Of a stretch of 64,000 bases of DNA, positions 33,013 through 44,045 are shown in pieces (position 1 is the first letter of the stretch; every line of letters starts with the position of its first letter). The position numbers and the translations under genes were made by a program. The stretch comes from Arsenicitalea aurantiaca (GTDB taxonomy: Bacteria; Pseudomonadota; Alphaproteobacteria; Rhizobiales; Devosiaceae). Location of the stretch: assembly GCF_003994485.1 (NCBI RefSeq), contig NZ_RZNJ01000005.1:206470-270469 (forward strand), read 5' to 3'. Below the pieces are notes generated by a model, which ran no database searches, was not told the DNA's origin, and saw nothing but the letters and a program-made list of their open reading frames with translations.

Positions 33013-34200
33013 ATGAGATCCAAGAGACTGAACGGTGTGGCACTGGCCGCACTCGCAATTGCCGTGCCGGGCCTCGCCATGGCGGACCCCGGTCGGCTCC
33101 ATCTGATCGTGGGGGGAGAAGCCTATGATGGTCCCCCGCGGTTCGAGGTTGAGTTTGCCGGTGAGGTCGTAGGAGAGGGCGTGGTCGATCGCGCCATCGA
33201 CACGGCGAGCGAAGGGCGTTTCGCCGATGCCACCGACAAATCCGCCCATGTGCAGGCCTTCGACTTCGAGATCCCCGAAGCGGTGTTCGATCCGGAGGGC
33301 GAGGTCAGGGTGCGGTTCGTCAACGAGGCGTTCGGCGGGGAAGGCTCGGAGCGGGACCGCAACATCTATATCTCCTCGATAGCGGTCAACGGCCGGGCGG
33401 TGACGCTTTCGGGTCTCGTGACCGAGACCGAGGCCGGACCGCGCGAGAACGACGTGCTGGGCGAATTCCTCATCCTTTTCGACGGGACGGCCGAGGCCGT
33501 ACTACGAGCGCCCGAAGGCGGATGGCCGGCACTTGGCGGGCCAGATCTGCCCATGCCCGGGACGCCCGAGGATGCCGCGGCGATCGCGACGCCGACCCTC
33601 GCAGAGCAGGACGTTGAAGCGGACGCCTCCGAAGCTGCCCAGGAGAACGTGCCGCAGCCTGCGCCCGAAGCAGCAGCGGATGCGCCTCCGCCCCAGGCAA
33701 GCAGAGAAGCGCCCGCCGAGCCGGAGACCGACGTTGCGCCAGCGGCCGAAACGCCTGTCGAGCCCGACACCGTTTCTACCACCGAGACCGATGCGGCCTC
33801 CGAACCCGATGCGGCCGAGACGACGCCGCAGGACGAACCTGTCGCCGCCGCGGTCGCAGGGACGGACGAGCCTTGCGGGCTGGACCAGACCTACAATGTG
33901 CTCGGGTTCAACGAGAGCTCGAACGACCTGACCGCGCGCCTTCGCGAGCGGCTCGACCAGATCATCGAGGATATCGGGGAGGAGCGCTGCACCGTGCTCG
34001 TGACCGGCTATTCGAGCGCGCAGGGCAATCACGCGACCAATGCGCTCTTCGCTGTCGAGCGTGCGCAGAACGTCCTAGCCTATCTGCGCGCGCAGGGCAT
34101 GCAGTTCCGCCGCGTCAGCGCCACGGGCGGCGGCGGTACGGAGCGGTTCGGCCCGAGCCCCGCGGACAATCGCAGGGTGGTCATCACCGTTCTGCCCTAG
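33013..34200 (+). CDS. CBM60-like carbohydrate-binding module fused to an OmpA-like domain
   Basis: A 395-residue exported protein in three parts. The signal peptide is cleaved after AMA near 25. Residues ~28-150 resemble the Ca-dependent xylan-binding module CBM60 (LHLIVGGEAYDGPPRFEVEF, then VRVRFVNEAFGG and RDRNIYISSIAVNG). A ~120-residue Ala/Pro/Glu/Thr-rich linker follows (~175-300). The C-terminus ~300-395 is OmpA-like (TVLVTGYSSAQGNHATN, RAQNVLAYLRAQG, PADNRRVVITVLP), a fold that binds peptidoglycan. AGGAGG sits before the ATG at 33013. An envelope protein that displays a glycan-binding module is the natural reading. The CBM60 call is by pattern. Confidence 0.75.
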   Translation: MRSKRLNGVALAALAIAVPGLAMADPGRLHLIVGGEAYDGPPRFEVEFAGEVVGEGVVDRAIDTASEGRFADATDKSAHVQAFDFEIPEAVFDPEGEVRVRFVNEAFGGEGSERDRNIYISSIAVNGRAVTLSGLVTETEAGPRENDVLGEFLILFDGTAEAVLRAPEGGWPALGGPDLPMPGTPEDAAAIATPTLAEQDVEADASEAAQENVPQPAPEAAADAPPPQASREAPAEPETDVAPAAETPVEPDTVSTTETDAASEPDAAETTPQDEPVAAAVAGTDEPCGLDQTYNVLGFNESSNDLTARLRERLDQIIEDIGEERCTVLVTGYSSAQGNHATNALFAVERAQNVLAYLRAQGMQFRRVSATGGGGTERFGPSPADNRRVVITVLP

Positions 34201-34206
34201 CCGGTG

Positions 34207-34240
34207 GGAGGCGTCGCCCGCTCGGTCGTGCGACGCCTCC
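34207..34240. terminator. Long hairpin between convergent genes
   Basis: GGAGGCGTCGC pairs perfectly with GCGACGCCTCC (11 bp) around a 12-base loop, between the stops of the CBM60/OmpA gene (34200) and the CorC gene (34246). There is no T-run, so it may stop polymerase only with help, or protect 3' ends of both transcripts. Confidence 0.5.
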
Positions 34241-34245
34241 AGAAG

Positions 34246-35529
34246 CTAGGTGCGGTCCCCCGCCTCGGTTTCGAGCGGGGTGATGCGGAGCTGGGTCAGG
34301 CGGTTGTGGAGCTTGCGGATCACCACGAACCGGAAGCCCAGAATGGTGAACTCCTGCCCCTCCTCGGGGATCATCTTGGCCTCGTCGATGACGAGACCGG
34401 CGATGGTGCTTGCGTCTTCTTCGGGGAGGTCCCAGTCGAGCGCGCGATTGAGGTCGCGGATCAGGACCGAGCCCTCCACGAGATAGTTGCCGTCGGCCTC
34501 CCGCGTAATGCCGCTAACCTCCTCGTCATGCTCGTCGGCGATCTGGCCGACGATTTCCTCGAGGATGTCCTCGAGCGTGATCAGGCCCTGCACCTCGCCA
34601 TATTCGTCGATGACGAGCGCCAGATGTGACTGTCCGGACCGGAAGCGCCCCAGCTGGGTCAGGAGGCGCGTCGATTCCGAGACGAACCAGGGCGCGACGG
34701 CGATGGTCTCGATCGAAATCTTCTCGGGATCGCCGCCGGCTGCCGTCATGGCGCGAAGCACGTCCTTGACGTGCAGGACGCCCACGATGTTGTCGGCATC
34801 GCCGCGATAGACCGGGATGCGGGTATAGGCTTCCTCGAGAACCGCCTTCACGATCTCGGAGGGTGGCGCATCGATATCGAGGGCGAACATCTGCGTGCGG
34901 TGGACCATGACGTCGCTGACCTGCAGGTCGCGCAGGTCGAGCAGGCCCTCGAGCATGTCCGCATCCTGCTTCTTGACCTCGCCTTCGGACTGCAGGAATT
35001 CGACCGTTCCCCGGATTTCCTCGTGCCCGCTCAGCGCATTGGTGCCGTCGGCGCGCAGGCCGAAGACGCGCAGGATGGTGTTGACGATGAGCTGCACAGC
35101 ATGGGTCACCGGGGCAAAGATGATGACGATGATGCGAATCACCGGAGCGACCCCGAGCGCGAAGCCGTCCGGCCTCATGATCGCGAGGGTCTTGGGGAGC
35201 ACTTCGGAAAAGACGACGACGGCTGCGGTCATCACGATCGTCGCATAGACGATGCCGGCTTCCCCGAAGAGCTGGATCAAGACGCTGGCGGCAAGCGTCG
35301 AGGCCAGGATGTTGACGATGTTGTTGCCCAGGAGGATGGCGCCGATCAGCCGCTCCTTGTCCTGGATCAGCTTTTCGACCATGCCCGCGCGTTTCGAGCC
35401 GCCGCGGGCGAGCTGGTGGATGCGTACGCGCGAGGCGGCGGTCAGGGCGGTTTCGGAGCCCGAAAAGAAAAAGCTCATCGCGAGGAGTACGAGAATGCCC
35501 GCGGAGGTCAGCCAGAGGGAGAAGGTCAT
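34246..35529 (-). CDS. CNNM/HlyC-CorC family transporter-like protein
   Basis: A 427-residue inner-membrane protein. The N-terminal CNNM (DUF21) domain has three to four hydrophobic segments up to ~170 (SFFFSGSETALTAASRVR, ILLGNNIVNILAS). A pair of CBS domains at ~205-330 follows (VSDVMVHRTQMFALDIDAPP, LVIDEYGEVQGLITLEDILE). The end is a CorC_HlyC domain (~345-420, VEGSVLIRDLNRALDW). Relatives act in Mg/Co efflux or homeostasis. Its ATG overlaps the aroB stop by four bases, placing it last in the aroK-aroB operon, a common alphaproteobacterial arrangement. Confidence 0.92.
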   Translation of the reverse strand: MTFSLWLTSAGILVLLAMSFFFSGSETALTAASRVRIHQLARGGSKRAGMVEKLIQDKERLIGAILLGNNIVNILASTLAASVLIQLFGEAGIVYATIVMTAAVVVFSEVLPKTLAIMRPDGFALGVAPVIRIIVIIFAPVTHAVQLIVNTILRVFGLRADGTNALSGHEEIRGTVEFLQSEGEVKKQDADMLEGLLDLRDLQVSDVMVHRTQMFALDIDAPPSEIVKAVLEEAYTRIPVYRGDADNIVGVLHVKDVLRAMTAAGGDPEKISIETIAVAPWFVSESTRLLTQLGRFRSGQSHLALVIDEYGEVQGLITLEDILEEIVGQIADEHDEEVSGITREADGNYLVEGSVLIRDLNRALDWDLPEEDASTIAGLVIDEAKMIPEEGQEFTILGFRFVVIRKLHNRLTQLRITPLETEAGDRT

Positions 35530-36650
35530 GCGCTCATCTCCTCAAGGAACGCGCGCACCGCTTCGGGGTCGACATTGCGCTCGACGAAGGCCTGTCCGAT
35601 GCCGCGGGTGAGGATGAAGGTGAGCTTGCCGCGCACGACCTTCTTGTCCTGAGCGATCGCATCCATCATCGGCTCGACCGGCAGCTTGTCGCCCGCGATC
35701 TGGCCGATCTCGGTGGGGAGGCCCGCAGCTTCGAGATGCCGGGTAATCCGAACACCGTCCTGCGACGGCGCGAGGCCGAGGCGAGCTGAGAAGCGATGGG
35801 CGAGAACCATGCCGATGGCGACGCCTTCGCCATGGAGGAGCCGGTCAGAATATCCGGTGACCTTCTCGAGCGCGTGCCCGAAGGTGTGCCCCAGATTGAG
35901 CAACGCGCGCACGCCGGTTTCCTTCTCGTCGGCGAGGACGAAGCGGGTCTTGGCAGCGCAGGCACGCGCGATGGCCTCGGCCCTTGCCGGACCGCCGGAG
36001 AAGATGTTGGCGCGGTTCTCTTCGAGCCAGAAGAAGAAGCCTTCGTCGTCGATGAGCCCGTATTTGACGATCTCGGCATAGCCGGCGGCGAACTGGCGTG
36101 GCGGCAGGGTTTCAAGCGCGTCGAGGTCGGCAAGGACGAGGCGGGGCTGGTGGAAGGCGCCGATCAGATTCTTGCCCTGTGGGGCGTTGATCCCGGTCTT
36201 GCCGCCTACGGAGCTGTCGACCTGCGCGAGGAGGCTTGTCGGCATCTGGACGAAATCCATGCCGCGCCGGGTGATCGCTGCGGCAAAGCCGGCAAGGTCC
36301 CCGATGACGCCGCCACCGAGCGCCACGACGAGGTCGCCCCGCTCGAGGCGGGCAGAGAGGAGCCCATCGAGGACGTCTCCGAGCCGGTCGAGGGACTTGC
36401 TCGCTTCCCCTGCCGGCACGACCACGACTTCATGCCCGATCCCGGCCGCTTGCAGGGCGGAGGTCAGCCGCGGGAGCTGGGCCTGCGCCACCTCCATGTC
36501 GGTGACGATGCCGAAGCGGCGGCCGGGAAAGGCCTGAGCGAGACGCTCCCCGGCGCTCTCGATCAGCCCGTGGCCGATCAGGATGTCATAGGCGCGCTCG
36601 CCAAGGGGCACATGGACGGTTCGGACCGATCGGTCTACCTCGTCTGGCAT
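35526..36650 (-). CDS. aroB: 3-dehydroquinate synthase
   Basis: A 374-residue NAD- and metal-dependent enzyme that cyclises DAHP to 3-dehydroquinate in the shikimate pathway. Visible blocks are VVALGGGVIGDLAGFAAAI (NAD-binding), MPTSLLAQVDSSVGGKTGIN, the metal-site Glu in GYAEIVKYGLI, and the two metal His residues in LNLGHTFGHALE and RLLHGEGVAIGM. It follows aroK by 100 bp and overlaps the CorC gene at its 3' end by ATGA. Confidence 0.96.
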   Translation of the reverse strand: MPDEVDRSVRTVHVPLGERAYDILIGHGLIESAGERLAQAFPGRRFGIVTDMEVAQAQLPRLTSALQAAGIGHEVVVVPAGEASKSLDRLGDVLDGLLSARLERGDLVVALGGGVIGDLAGFAAAITRRGMDFVQMPTSLLAQVDSSVGGKTGINAPQGKNLIGAFHQPRLVLADLDALETLPPRQFAAGYAEIVKYGLIDDEGFFFWLEENRANIFSGGPARAEAIARACAAKTRFVLADEKETGVRALLNLGHTFGHALEKVTGYSDRLLHGEGVAIGMVLAHRFSARLGLAPSQDGVRITRHLEAAGLPTEIGQIAGDKLPVEPMMDAIAQDKKVVRGKLTFILTRGIGQAFVERNVDPEAVRAFLEEMSA

Positions 36651-36750
36651 GGGGATGGGGTCTCCTCGTGAAGGTAAGGGTTGGGCGCGGCCGGGGCCGA
36701 TCGGCTCGACGGCAGGCCCAGAGGCGCTTCAGCCGTCGCCGGAATGTCCA

Positions 36751-37344
36751 TCAGGTCTGCGGTCCCGTTCCGGACAGGTGGGCGCTCAGCGCCGCGATGA
36801 TGTCGGCGGCGACCACGTCTTGGGGAACGTCCCGTGAAACGATCGTCACGTCGGCTTCGGCATAGATCGGGTAGCGCTGGTCGATCAGCGCCTTGAGGGT
36901 CGCGCGCGGATCGGCGGTCTTGAGCAGAGGGCGGTTCGAGCGCCGCGAGACGCGGGAGAAGAGGAGCTCGAAATCGGCCTTGATCCAGACCGAGATGCCG
37001 CCCGCCTTGATGAGCTCGCGCGTCTCGGGATTGATGAAGGCGCCGCCGCCGGTCGCGATCAAGGTGTCGGGTTCGCGCAGGAGGCGGGAGATCACCCGGG
37101 TTTCACCGGCGCGGAATTCGGCTTCCCCGCGCGTGGCGAAGATATCCTCGATCTTCATGCCGGCTGCGGCCTCGATGGCGTCGTCGCTGTCCACGAAGGC
37201 AAGGCCGAGCCGGCTGGCGAGCTTGCGCCCGACCGTGGTCTTGCCCGCACCCATCATGCCCACCAGCACGATCGGGCGGCCCGCCAGCAGCGAAATCAGC
37301 GCCTCGCGCTCCACCTTGCGCTCGGCAGCGTTACCCCGTGTCAA
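36751..37344 (-). CDS. aroK: Shikimate kinase
   Basis: A ~197-residue kinase phosphorylating shikimate. Walker A is GMMGAGKTTVG, the shikimate-binding Asp is in FVDSDDAIE, the Arg is in EAEFRAGETRVI, GG is in LIATGGGAF, and the lid is RVSRRSNRPLL. The start is uncertain. TTG at 37344 gives the usual ~20 residues before the P-loop strand, GTG at 37314 is possible, and an ATG at 37467 would overlap the divergent gene at 37458 and add unlike residues. It is first of the aroK-aroB-CorC operon. Confidence 0.92.
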   Translation of the reverse strand: MTRGNAAERKVEREALISLLAGRPIVLVGMMGAGKTTVGRKLASRLGLAFVDSDDAIEAAAGMKIEDIFATRGEAEFRAGETRVISRLLREPDTLIATGGGAFINPETRELIKAGGISVWIKADFELLFSRVSRRSNRPLLKTADPRATLKALIDQRYPIYAEADVTIVSRDVPQDVVAADIIAALSAHLSGTGPQT

Positions 37345-37457
37345 TCTCGGCCCCGTATGATCATCGTTGCGCGTTGAAGCGGGCGCACGCCCGGTTGTCA
37401 ATCCTCGAGCAGGTTGGCAGGCTTGAACGCAGGGGCGAAAAGAGGGAAAAATCATCA

Positions 37458-37709
37458 ATGCCGACACTTATCCGACTCATCGTCTTCCTAGCCATTCTCG
37501 CCGGCCTCGCCTTCGGGGCGATGGTGGCGCTGTCGATCTTCGTTGATCCGGGCGAACGCGAGGTGACGGTGCGGATCCCGGCGCGCGAACTGCAGAACAA
37601 TGTGCAGAGCACCGAGCCTCTGGGCCCGCGCGGCCTCCCGCCCCCGTCGGGCCTCACCCCGCCGCCGCCGGCCAATCCGGCCCCTTCTGCCCCTGAAGTG
37701 ACCCAATGA
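37458..37709 (+). CDS. Small single-pass membrane protein upstream of xerD
   Basis: An 83-residue protein. One N-terminal transmembrane helix (LIRLIVFLAILAGLAFGAMV) is followed by FVDPGEREVTVRIPARELQ and a Pro-rich tail (PPPSGLTPPPPANPAPSAPE). No function is known; similar small proteins precede xerD in related genomes. AGAGGG lies upstream of the ATG. Its TGA overlaps the xerD ATG as ATGA, so the two are coupled. It is divergent from aroK. Confidence 0.75.
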   Translation: MPTLIRLIVFLAILAGLAFGAMVALSIFVDPGEREVTVRIPARELQNNVQSTEPLGPRGLPPPSGLTPPPPANPAPSAPEVTQ

Positions 37710-38629
37710 GCGGATCGGCCCATCTGGTTGACGCCTTCCTCGAGATGATGAGCGCCGAGCGTGGGGCTGCCCCCAATACGATCTCGGCCTATCGCCGCGA
37801 TCTCGAGGCCTATTGCGCGTTCCTTGCGTCGCGACGGAGGGGTGTTCTCGATGCAGTGCGTGAGGACGTGACCGCCTTCATGGCCGACCTGGCCGCGGAG
37901 GGGCTCGCGCCCTCGAGCAGCGCGCGCCGGCTTTCGGCGATCCGTCAGTTTCACAAATTCCTCAGTGCCGATGCGGTGCGGCCGGACGATCCCACCCGGA
38001 TAGTGCCGCGCCCGCGGATCGGACGGCCGCTGCCGAAGGTGCTGTCGGTCGAGGAGGTCGGCCGGCTCCTGGCACGCGCTGAAGCCGAGGCCGGGCAGGG
38101 CGATGACGAGGACGCGCAGGGTTTGTCGCTGCGGCTCTACGTGCTGCTCGAACTGCTCTATGCAACCGGCATGCGCGTGTCGGAGCTCGTGGGCCTCAGA
38201 CGCAACGCGCTGATGGCGGATCGGGGCTATCTGCTGATCAAGGGCAAGGGCGGTCGCGAGCGGATCGTCCCGCTCAACGACCGGGCCAAAGATGCGCTCG
38301 TCAATTATGCCAAAGGGCTGCAAGCGGGGCCTTTTCTCTTTCCCTCGCGGGGCGAGGCGGGGCATCTCAGCCGCCAGGTTTTTGCGCGGGCGCTGAAGGA
38401 TCTGGCGGCGCGTGAGGGCATTTCGGCGGATCGGGTGACCCCGCATGTGCTTCGGCACGCCTTTGCGAGCCATCTGCTCGCCGGCGGCGCCGATCTGCGG
38501 ATCGTGCAGACGCTGCTCGGGCACGCGGACATCTCGACGACCCAGATCTACACGCATGTGCTCGACGACAGGCTGCGCAAGCTCGTCGAAGGTCATCATC
38601 CACTTGCCGATACGGGCGGCCCGACTTGA
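37706..38629 (+). CDS. xerD: Tyrosine recombinase XerD
   Basis: A 307-residue site-specific recombinase that resolves chromosome dimers at dif with XerC. The N-terminal SAM-like DNA-binding domain is at ~1-110 (APNTISAYRRDLEAYCAFL). Catalytic residues are Arg in ATGMRVSELVGL, Lys in IKGKGGRERIVPL, His-Leu-Arg in TPHVLRHAFASHLL, His in LLGHADISTTQIY and the Tyr nucleophile in QIYTHV. Chromosomal neighbours and complete domains argue for the housekeeping XerD rather than a phage integrase. Confidence 0.95.
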   Translation: MSGSAHLVDAFLEMMSAERGAAPNTISAYRRDLEAYCAFLASRRRGVLDAVREDVTAFMADLAAEGLAPSSSARRLSAIRQFHKFLSADAVRPDDPTRIVPRPRIGRPLPKVLSVEEVGRLLARAEAEAGQGDDEDAQGLSLRLYVLLELLYATGMRVSELVGLRRNALMADRGYLLIKGKGGRERIVPLNDRAKDALVNYAKGLQAGPFLFPSRGEAGHLSRQVFARALKDLAAREGISADRVTPHVLRHAFASHLLAGGADLRIVQTLLGHADISTTQIYTHVLDDRLRKLVEGHHPLADTGGPT

Positions 38630-38645
38630 CTCGCGCCGCCCGCCC

Positions 38646-38665
38646 GGCCACTTTCCGGCCACTTT
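38646..38665. repeat. Two direct GGCCACTTT repeats between xerD and accA
   Basis: GGCCACTTT occurs at 38646-38654 and again at 38657-38665, an 11-bp period. A TTGACT overlaps the xerD stop just upstream, so this may be part of the accA promoter region. The -10 is not convincing. Confidence 0.3.
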
Positions 38666-38726
38666 GAGGCGCGACACGAGCGCCGCGCCGCAGGGGCGCA
38701 GCAACAGACCCAAACGGGCGGACACC

Positions 38727-39683
38727 ATGCAATCCTATCTCGATTTCGAAAAGCCGGTCGCCGATCTCGAAGGCAAGATCGCCGAGCTCAAATCGCTCGC
38801 CTCTACGGACCAGGCCGTCTCGATCGAGGAGGAGGTCAACCGGCTTTCGGCCCGCGCCGAAGAGGCGCTCGCCGACATCTACAAGAAGCTCACGCCCTGG
38901 CAGAAGACGCAGGTCGCGCGCCATCCGCAGCGCCCGCACTTCTCCGATTACGTCAAGAGCCTCATCACCGAATGGGTACCGCTTGCCGGTGACCGCAAGT
39001 TCGGCGAGGACGCAGCGCTGCTCGCCGGCTTCGGGCGGTTCGAGGGCCAGTCGGTCGCGATCCTGGGCCAGGAAAAGGGCTCCAACACCGAAGAGCGGCT
39101 GCGGCACAATTTCGGCATGGCGCGGCCTGAAGGCTATCGCAAGGCCGTGCGGCTCATGGACATGGCGGACCGATTCAACATCCCGGTCGTCGCCTTCGTC
39201 GATACGGCGGGCGCCTATCCCGGGATCGGCGCCGAGGAGCGCGGGCAGGCAGAGGCCATCGCACGCTCGACCGAAAAATGTCTCGAGCTCGGCGTGCCGA
39301 ACCTCGCCATCATCATCGGCGAGGGCGGCTCGGGTGGCGCCATCGCCATTGCGACCGCAAATCGGGTGCTGATGATGGAGAACGCCATCTACAGCGTCAT
39401 CTCGCCCGAAGCTGGCGCCTCGATCCTCTGGCGCGATGCGGCAAAGGCGCAGGATGCGGCCAACAACATGAAGATCACGGCCTCGGACCTTCTGGGCTTC
39501 GGGGTCATCGACGGGATCATCTCGGAGCCTGTCGGCGGCGCTCATCGCCATCACGACCAAGTGATGGACGCGACGCGCAGAGCGATCGGCAAGTTCCTCT
39601 CGGACTATTCGGGCAAGTCGCGCCTGGAGTTGCGCGAGCAACGGCGGGAAAAATTCCTCTCGATCGGCACGAATCTGGCTTGA
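38727..39683 (+). CDS. accA: Acetyl-CoA carboxylase carboxyltransferase subunit alpha
   Basis: A 318-residue subunit that with AccD transfers carboxyl from biotin to acetyl-CoA in the first step of fatty acid synthesis. Family features are LDFEKPVADLEGKIAELK, the crotonase-fold core AILGQEKGSNTEERLRHNFG, the DTAGAYPGIGAEERGQAEAI block, GEGGSGGAIAIATANRVLM and SPEAGASILWRD. The length is standard. It follows xerD by 97 bp, and may have its own promoter. Confidence 0.97.
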   Translation: MQSYLDFEKPVADLEGKIAELKSLASTDQAVSIEEEVNRLSARAEEALADIYKKLTPWQKTQVARHPQRPHFSDYVKSLITEWVPLAGDRKFGEDAALLAGFGRFEGQSVAILGQEKGSNTEERLRHNFGMARPEGYRKAVRLMDMADRFNIPVVAFVDTAGAYPGIGAEERGQAEAIARSTEKCLELGVPNLAIIIGEGGSGGAIAIATANRVLMMENAIYSVISPEAGASILWRDAAKAQDAANNMKITASDLLGFGVIDGIISEPVGGAHRHHDQVMDATRRAIGKFLSDYSGKSRLELREQRREKFLSIGTNLA

Positions 39684-39806
39684 TCGGACAGGGCCTCAAG
39701 GGCCCTATGGGAAGCGCGGGTAAGGAAGTGTTCACCTGCCGCGCATAGACCGGTTGTCAGGCTTAATCGCCCCAAACGCTCCCATAACCCGTCGGACCGA
39801 GCCGAA

Positions 39807-40826
39807 TTGAACGCAGTCTTTCGTCGCTTCCTGACCCTCATGATGCTCCTCCTGGCCGCGGGCGCGCTTTCGGCCTGCGGAGGCTTCGTCAAGGGCGACA
39901 ACCGGCACAACGTGCCATTGCCCAAGGCGCTGGTCTCGCAGATGGCCGCCATCGGTTCGTCGCCGCGCGAGGCGATGATGGTCCGGATCTACAAGCAGGA
40001 AAGTGTTCTCGAAGTCTGGAAGCGCACGAGCGCCGGCACCTACAGCCTGCTCAAGAGCTATGAGATCTGCGCCTGGTCGGGAGAGCTCGGGCCCAAATTC
40101 GCCGAAGGCGATCGGCAGGCGCCCGAGGGCTTCTACACGATCACTCCGGGTCTGATGCATCCGCGATCGAACTATCACCTCGCCTTCAACACGGGCTTTC
40201 CAAACAAGTTCGACCGCGCCCATGGACGGACCGGATCGCATCTGATGGTGCATGGCGACTGCACGTCGGTCGGCTGCTACGCGATGACCGACGAGGGGAT
40301 CGCGGAAATCTATGCGATCGCGCGTGAGAGCTTTGCGGGCGGCAATCGAAGCTTCCAGCTGCAGATCCTGCCCTTCCGGATGACCGCTACCAATCTTGCC
40401 AAGCACGCCAACAGCCCGCACATGCCCTTCTGGCGGAACCTCAAAGAGGGCGCGGACCGGTTCGACATCACCCGCGTGCCACCAAGCTGGGACGTGTGCG
40501 AGAAGCGGTACGTATTCGACGTGCCCAATCCCGGCGTAACGGTTCTGGATGCCGCGGCGTCCTGCCCTGCGGGGATCGGGGCTGCCACGATGAGCGCCGC
40601 GCTGATGGACAAGCAGGCAGCGGACGAAGCGGCGATTTCGGAAGCCGCTGCGAGGCTTGCCCTGCAGCAGAGCCGGGCCGATGCCGAAGCCGAGCGCGCC
40701 GCCCGGGAAAAGGCCGCGATCGCAGCACGTGGCGAGGCGATCGGCGGGTTCTTTACCGGCCTGCTTGGCGGTGGTGGCCAGAACCAGTCCGTCGCGGCCA
40801 TCCCGAGCGCTCAGCCGGCGCCCTGA
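39807..40826 (+). CDS. L,D-transpeptidase (YkuD) lipoprotein
   Basis: A 339-residue lipoprotein with the lipobox LSAC at ~21-24. The YkuD catalytic domain lies in ~50-190: RIYKQESVLEVWKR, then the active-site block HGDCTSVGCYAMTD containing the catalytic Cys and upstream His. Such enzymes make 3-3 peptidoglycan cross-links or attach proteins to the wall. The C-terminal third is a helical Ala/Glu-rich stretch (EAAARLALQQSRADAEAERA), likely coiled coil, before a Gly-rich end. The start is TTG at 39807, chosen because it supplies the Arg-Arg of the signal peptide; ATG at 39840 is an alternative. The Shine-Dalgarno is weak. Confidence 0.87.
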   Translation: MNAVFRRFLTLMMLLLAAGALSACGGFVKGDNRHNVPLPKALVSQMAAIGSSPREAMMVRIYKQESVLEVWKRTSAGTYSLLKSYEICAWSGELGPKFAEGDRQAPEGFYTITPGLMHPRSNYHLAFNTGFPNKFDRAHGRTGSHLMVHGDCTSVGCYAMTDEGIAEIYAIARESFAGGNRSFQLQILPFRMTATNLAKHANSPHMPFWRNLKEGADRFDITRVPPSWDVCEKRYVFDVPNPGVTVLDAAASCPAGIGAATMSAALMDKQAADEAAISEAAARLALQQSRADAEAERAAREKAAIAARGEAIGGFFTGLLGGGGQNQSVAAIPSAQPAP

Positions 40827-41057
40827 AGCCCGGCTCGGGCCGTTCACGCCTAAACCTGAAGACCTGGCGACCATGGCTTGACCCGTGATCATGCCCGTCG
40901 GGCCATGACGCGGTGTTCGGCTATTCGCATCCGACTGGCCTCGATCCTCAGCCAGAGCCGCCGCTCAATCTGCCAGATCCAGCCACTGCCGCGCCCTCAC
41001 GCTCGCCGGAGTGAGCGGGCAAGCCGTCCCACTGCCGCAGGCGCCAGACCCTATGAA

Positions 41058-41083
41058 AAAGGCCCGGCGCGAGCCGGGCCTTT
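41058..41083. terminator. Bidirectional terminator between the L,D-transpeptidase gene and secA
   Basis: AAAGGCCCGGC pairs with GCCGGGCCTTT around GCGA. A and T flanks on both sides let it stop transcription from either convergent gene. The preceding ~230 bases (40827-41057) hold no gene I can support. Confidence 0.85.
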
Positions 41084-41111
41084 CGTCTGATCGGGTGAAG
41101 CCGTCGTAGCG

Positions 41112-43826
<2,715 letters not shown>

Positions 43827-43946
43827 TGCCTGATGTCCTACTCGTGATTGGCACCGGGAGGCTGCCGGCCACTTGGAAGATCGGCGAAACGGGCCTGATC
43901 CTGCCCCTTTAATGCTTCTCGCATGCTTTCCTGCAAGGCGTCGAGA

Positions 43947-43975
43947 CATGTAAGAGCGGGCCCTTGGCTTGTCAA
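43947..43975 (-). promoter_or_regulatory. secA promoter
   Basis: On the minus strand TTGACA and TACATG are separated by exactly 17 bases. The predicted start near 43940 leaves a ~115-nt leader before the secA ATG. The divergent parvulin gene begins 71 bp beyond it. Confidence 0.6.
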
Positions 43976-44045
43976 CGTCAGCAAAATCGGCGACACCAGC
44001 GGCCGTTGCGCTCTCGGGGGAAAGCGCCGGTCAAGGAGATACAAG

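Noticed and set aside
37706..38629. Tyrosine recombinase as a sign of a mobile element
   Set aside because: It fits housekeeping XerD, coupled to a conserved small gene and followed by accA; no attachment sites, phage genes or atypical composition are nearby.
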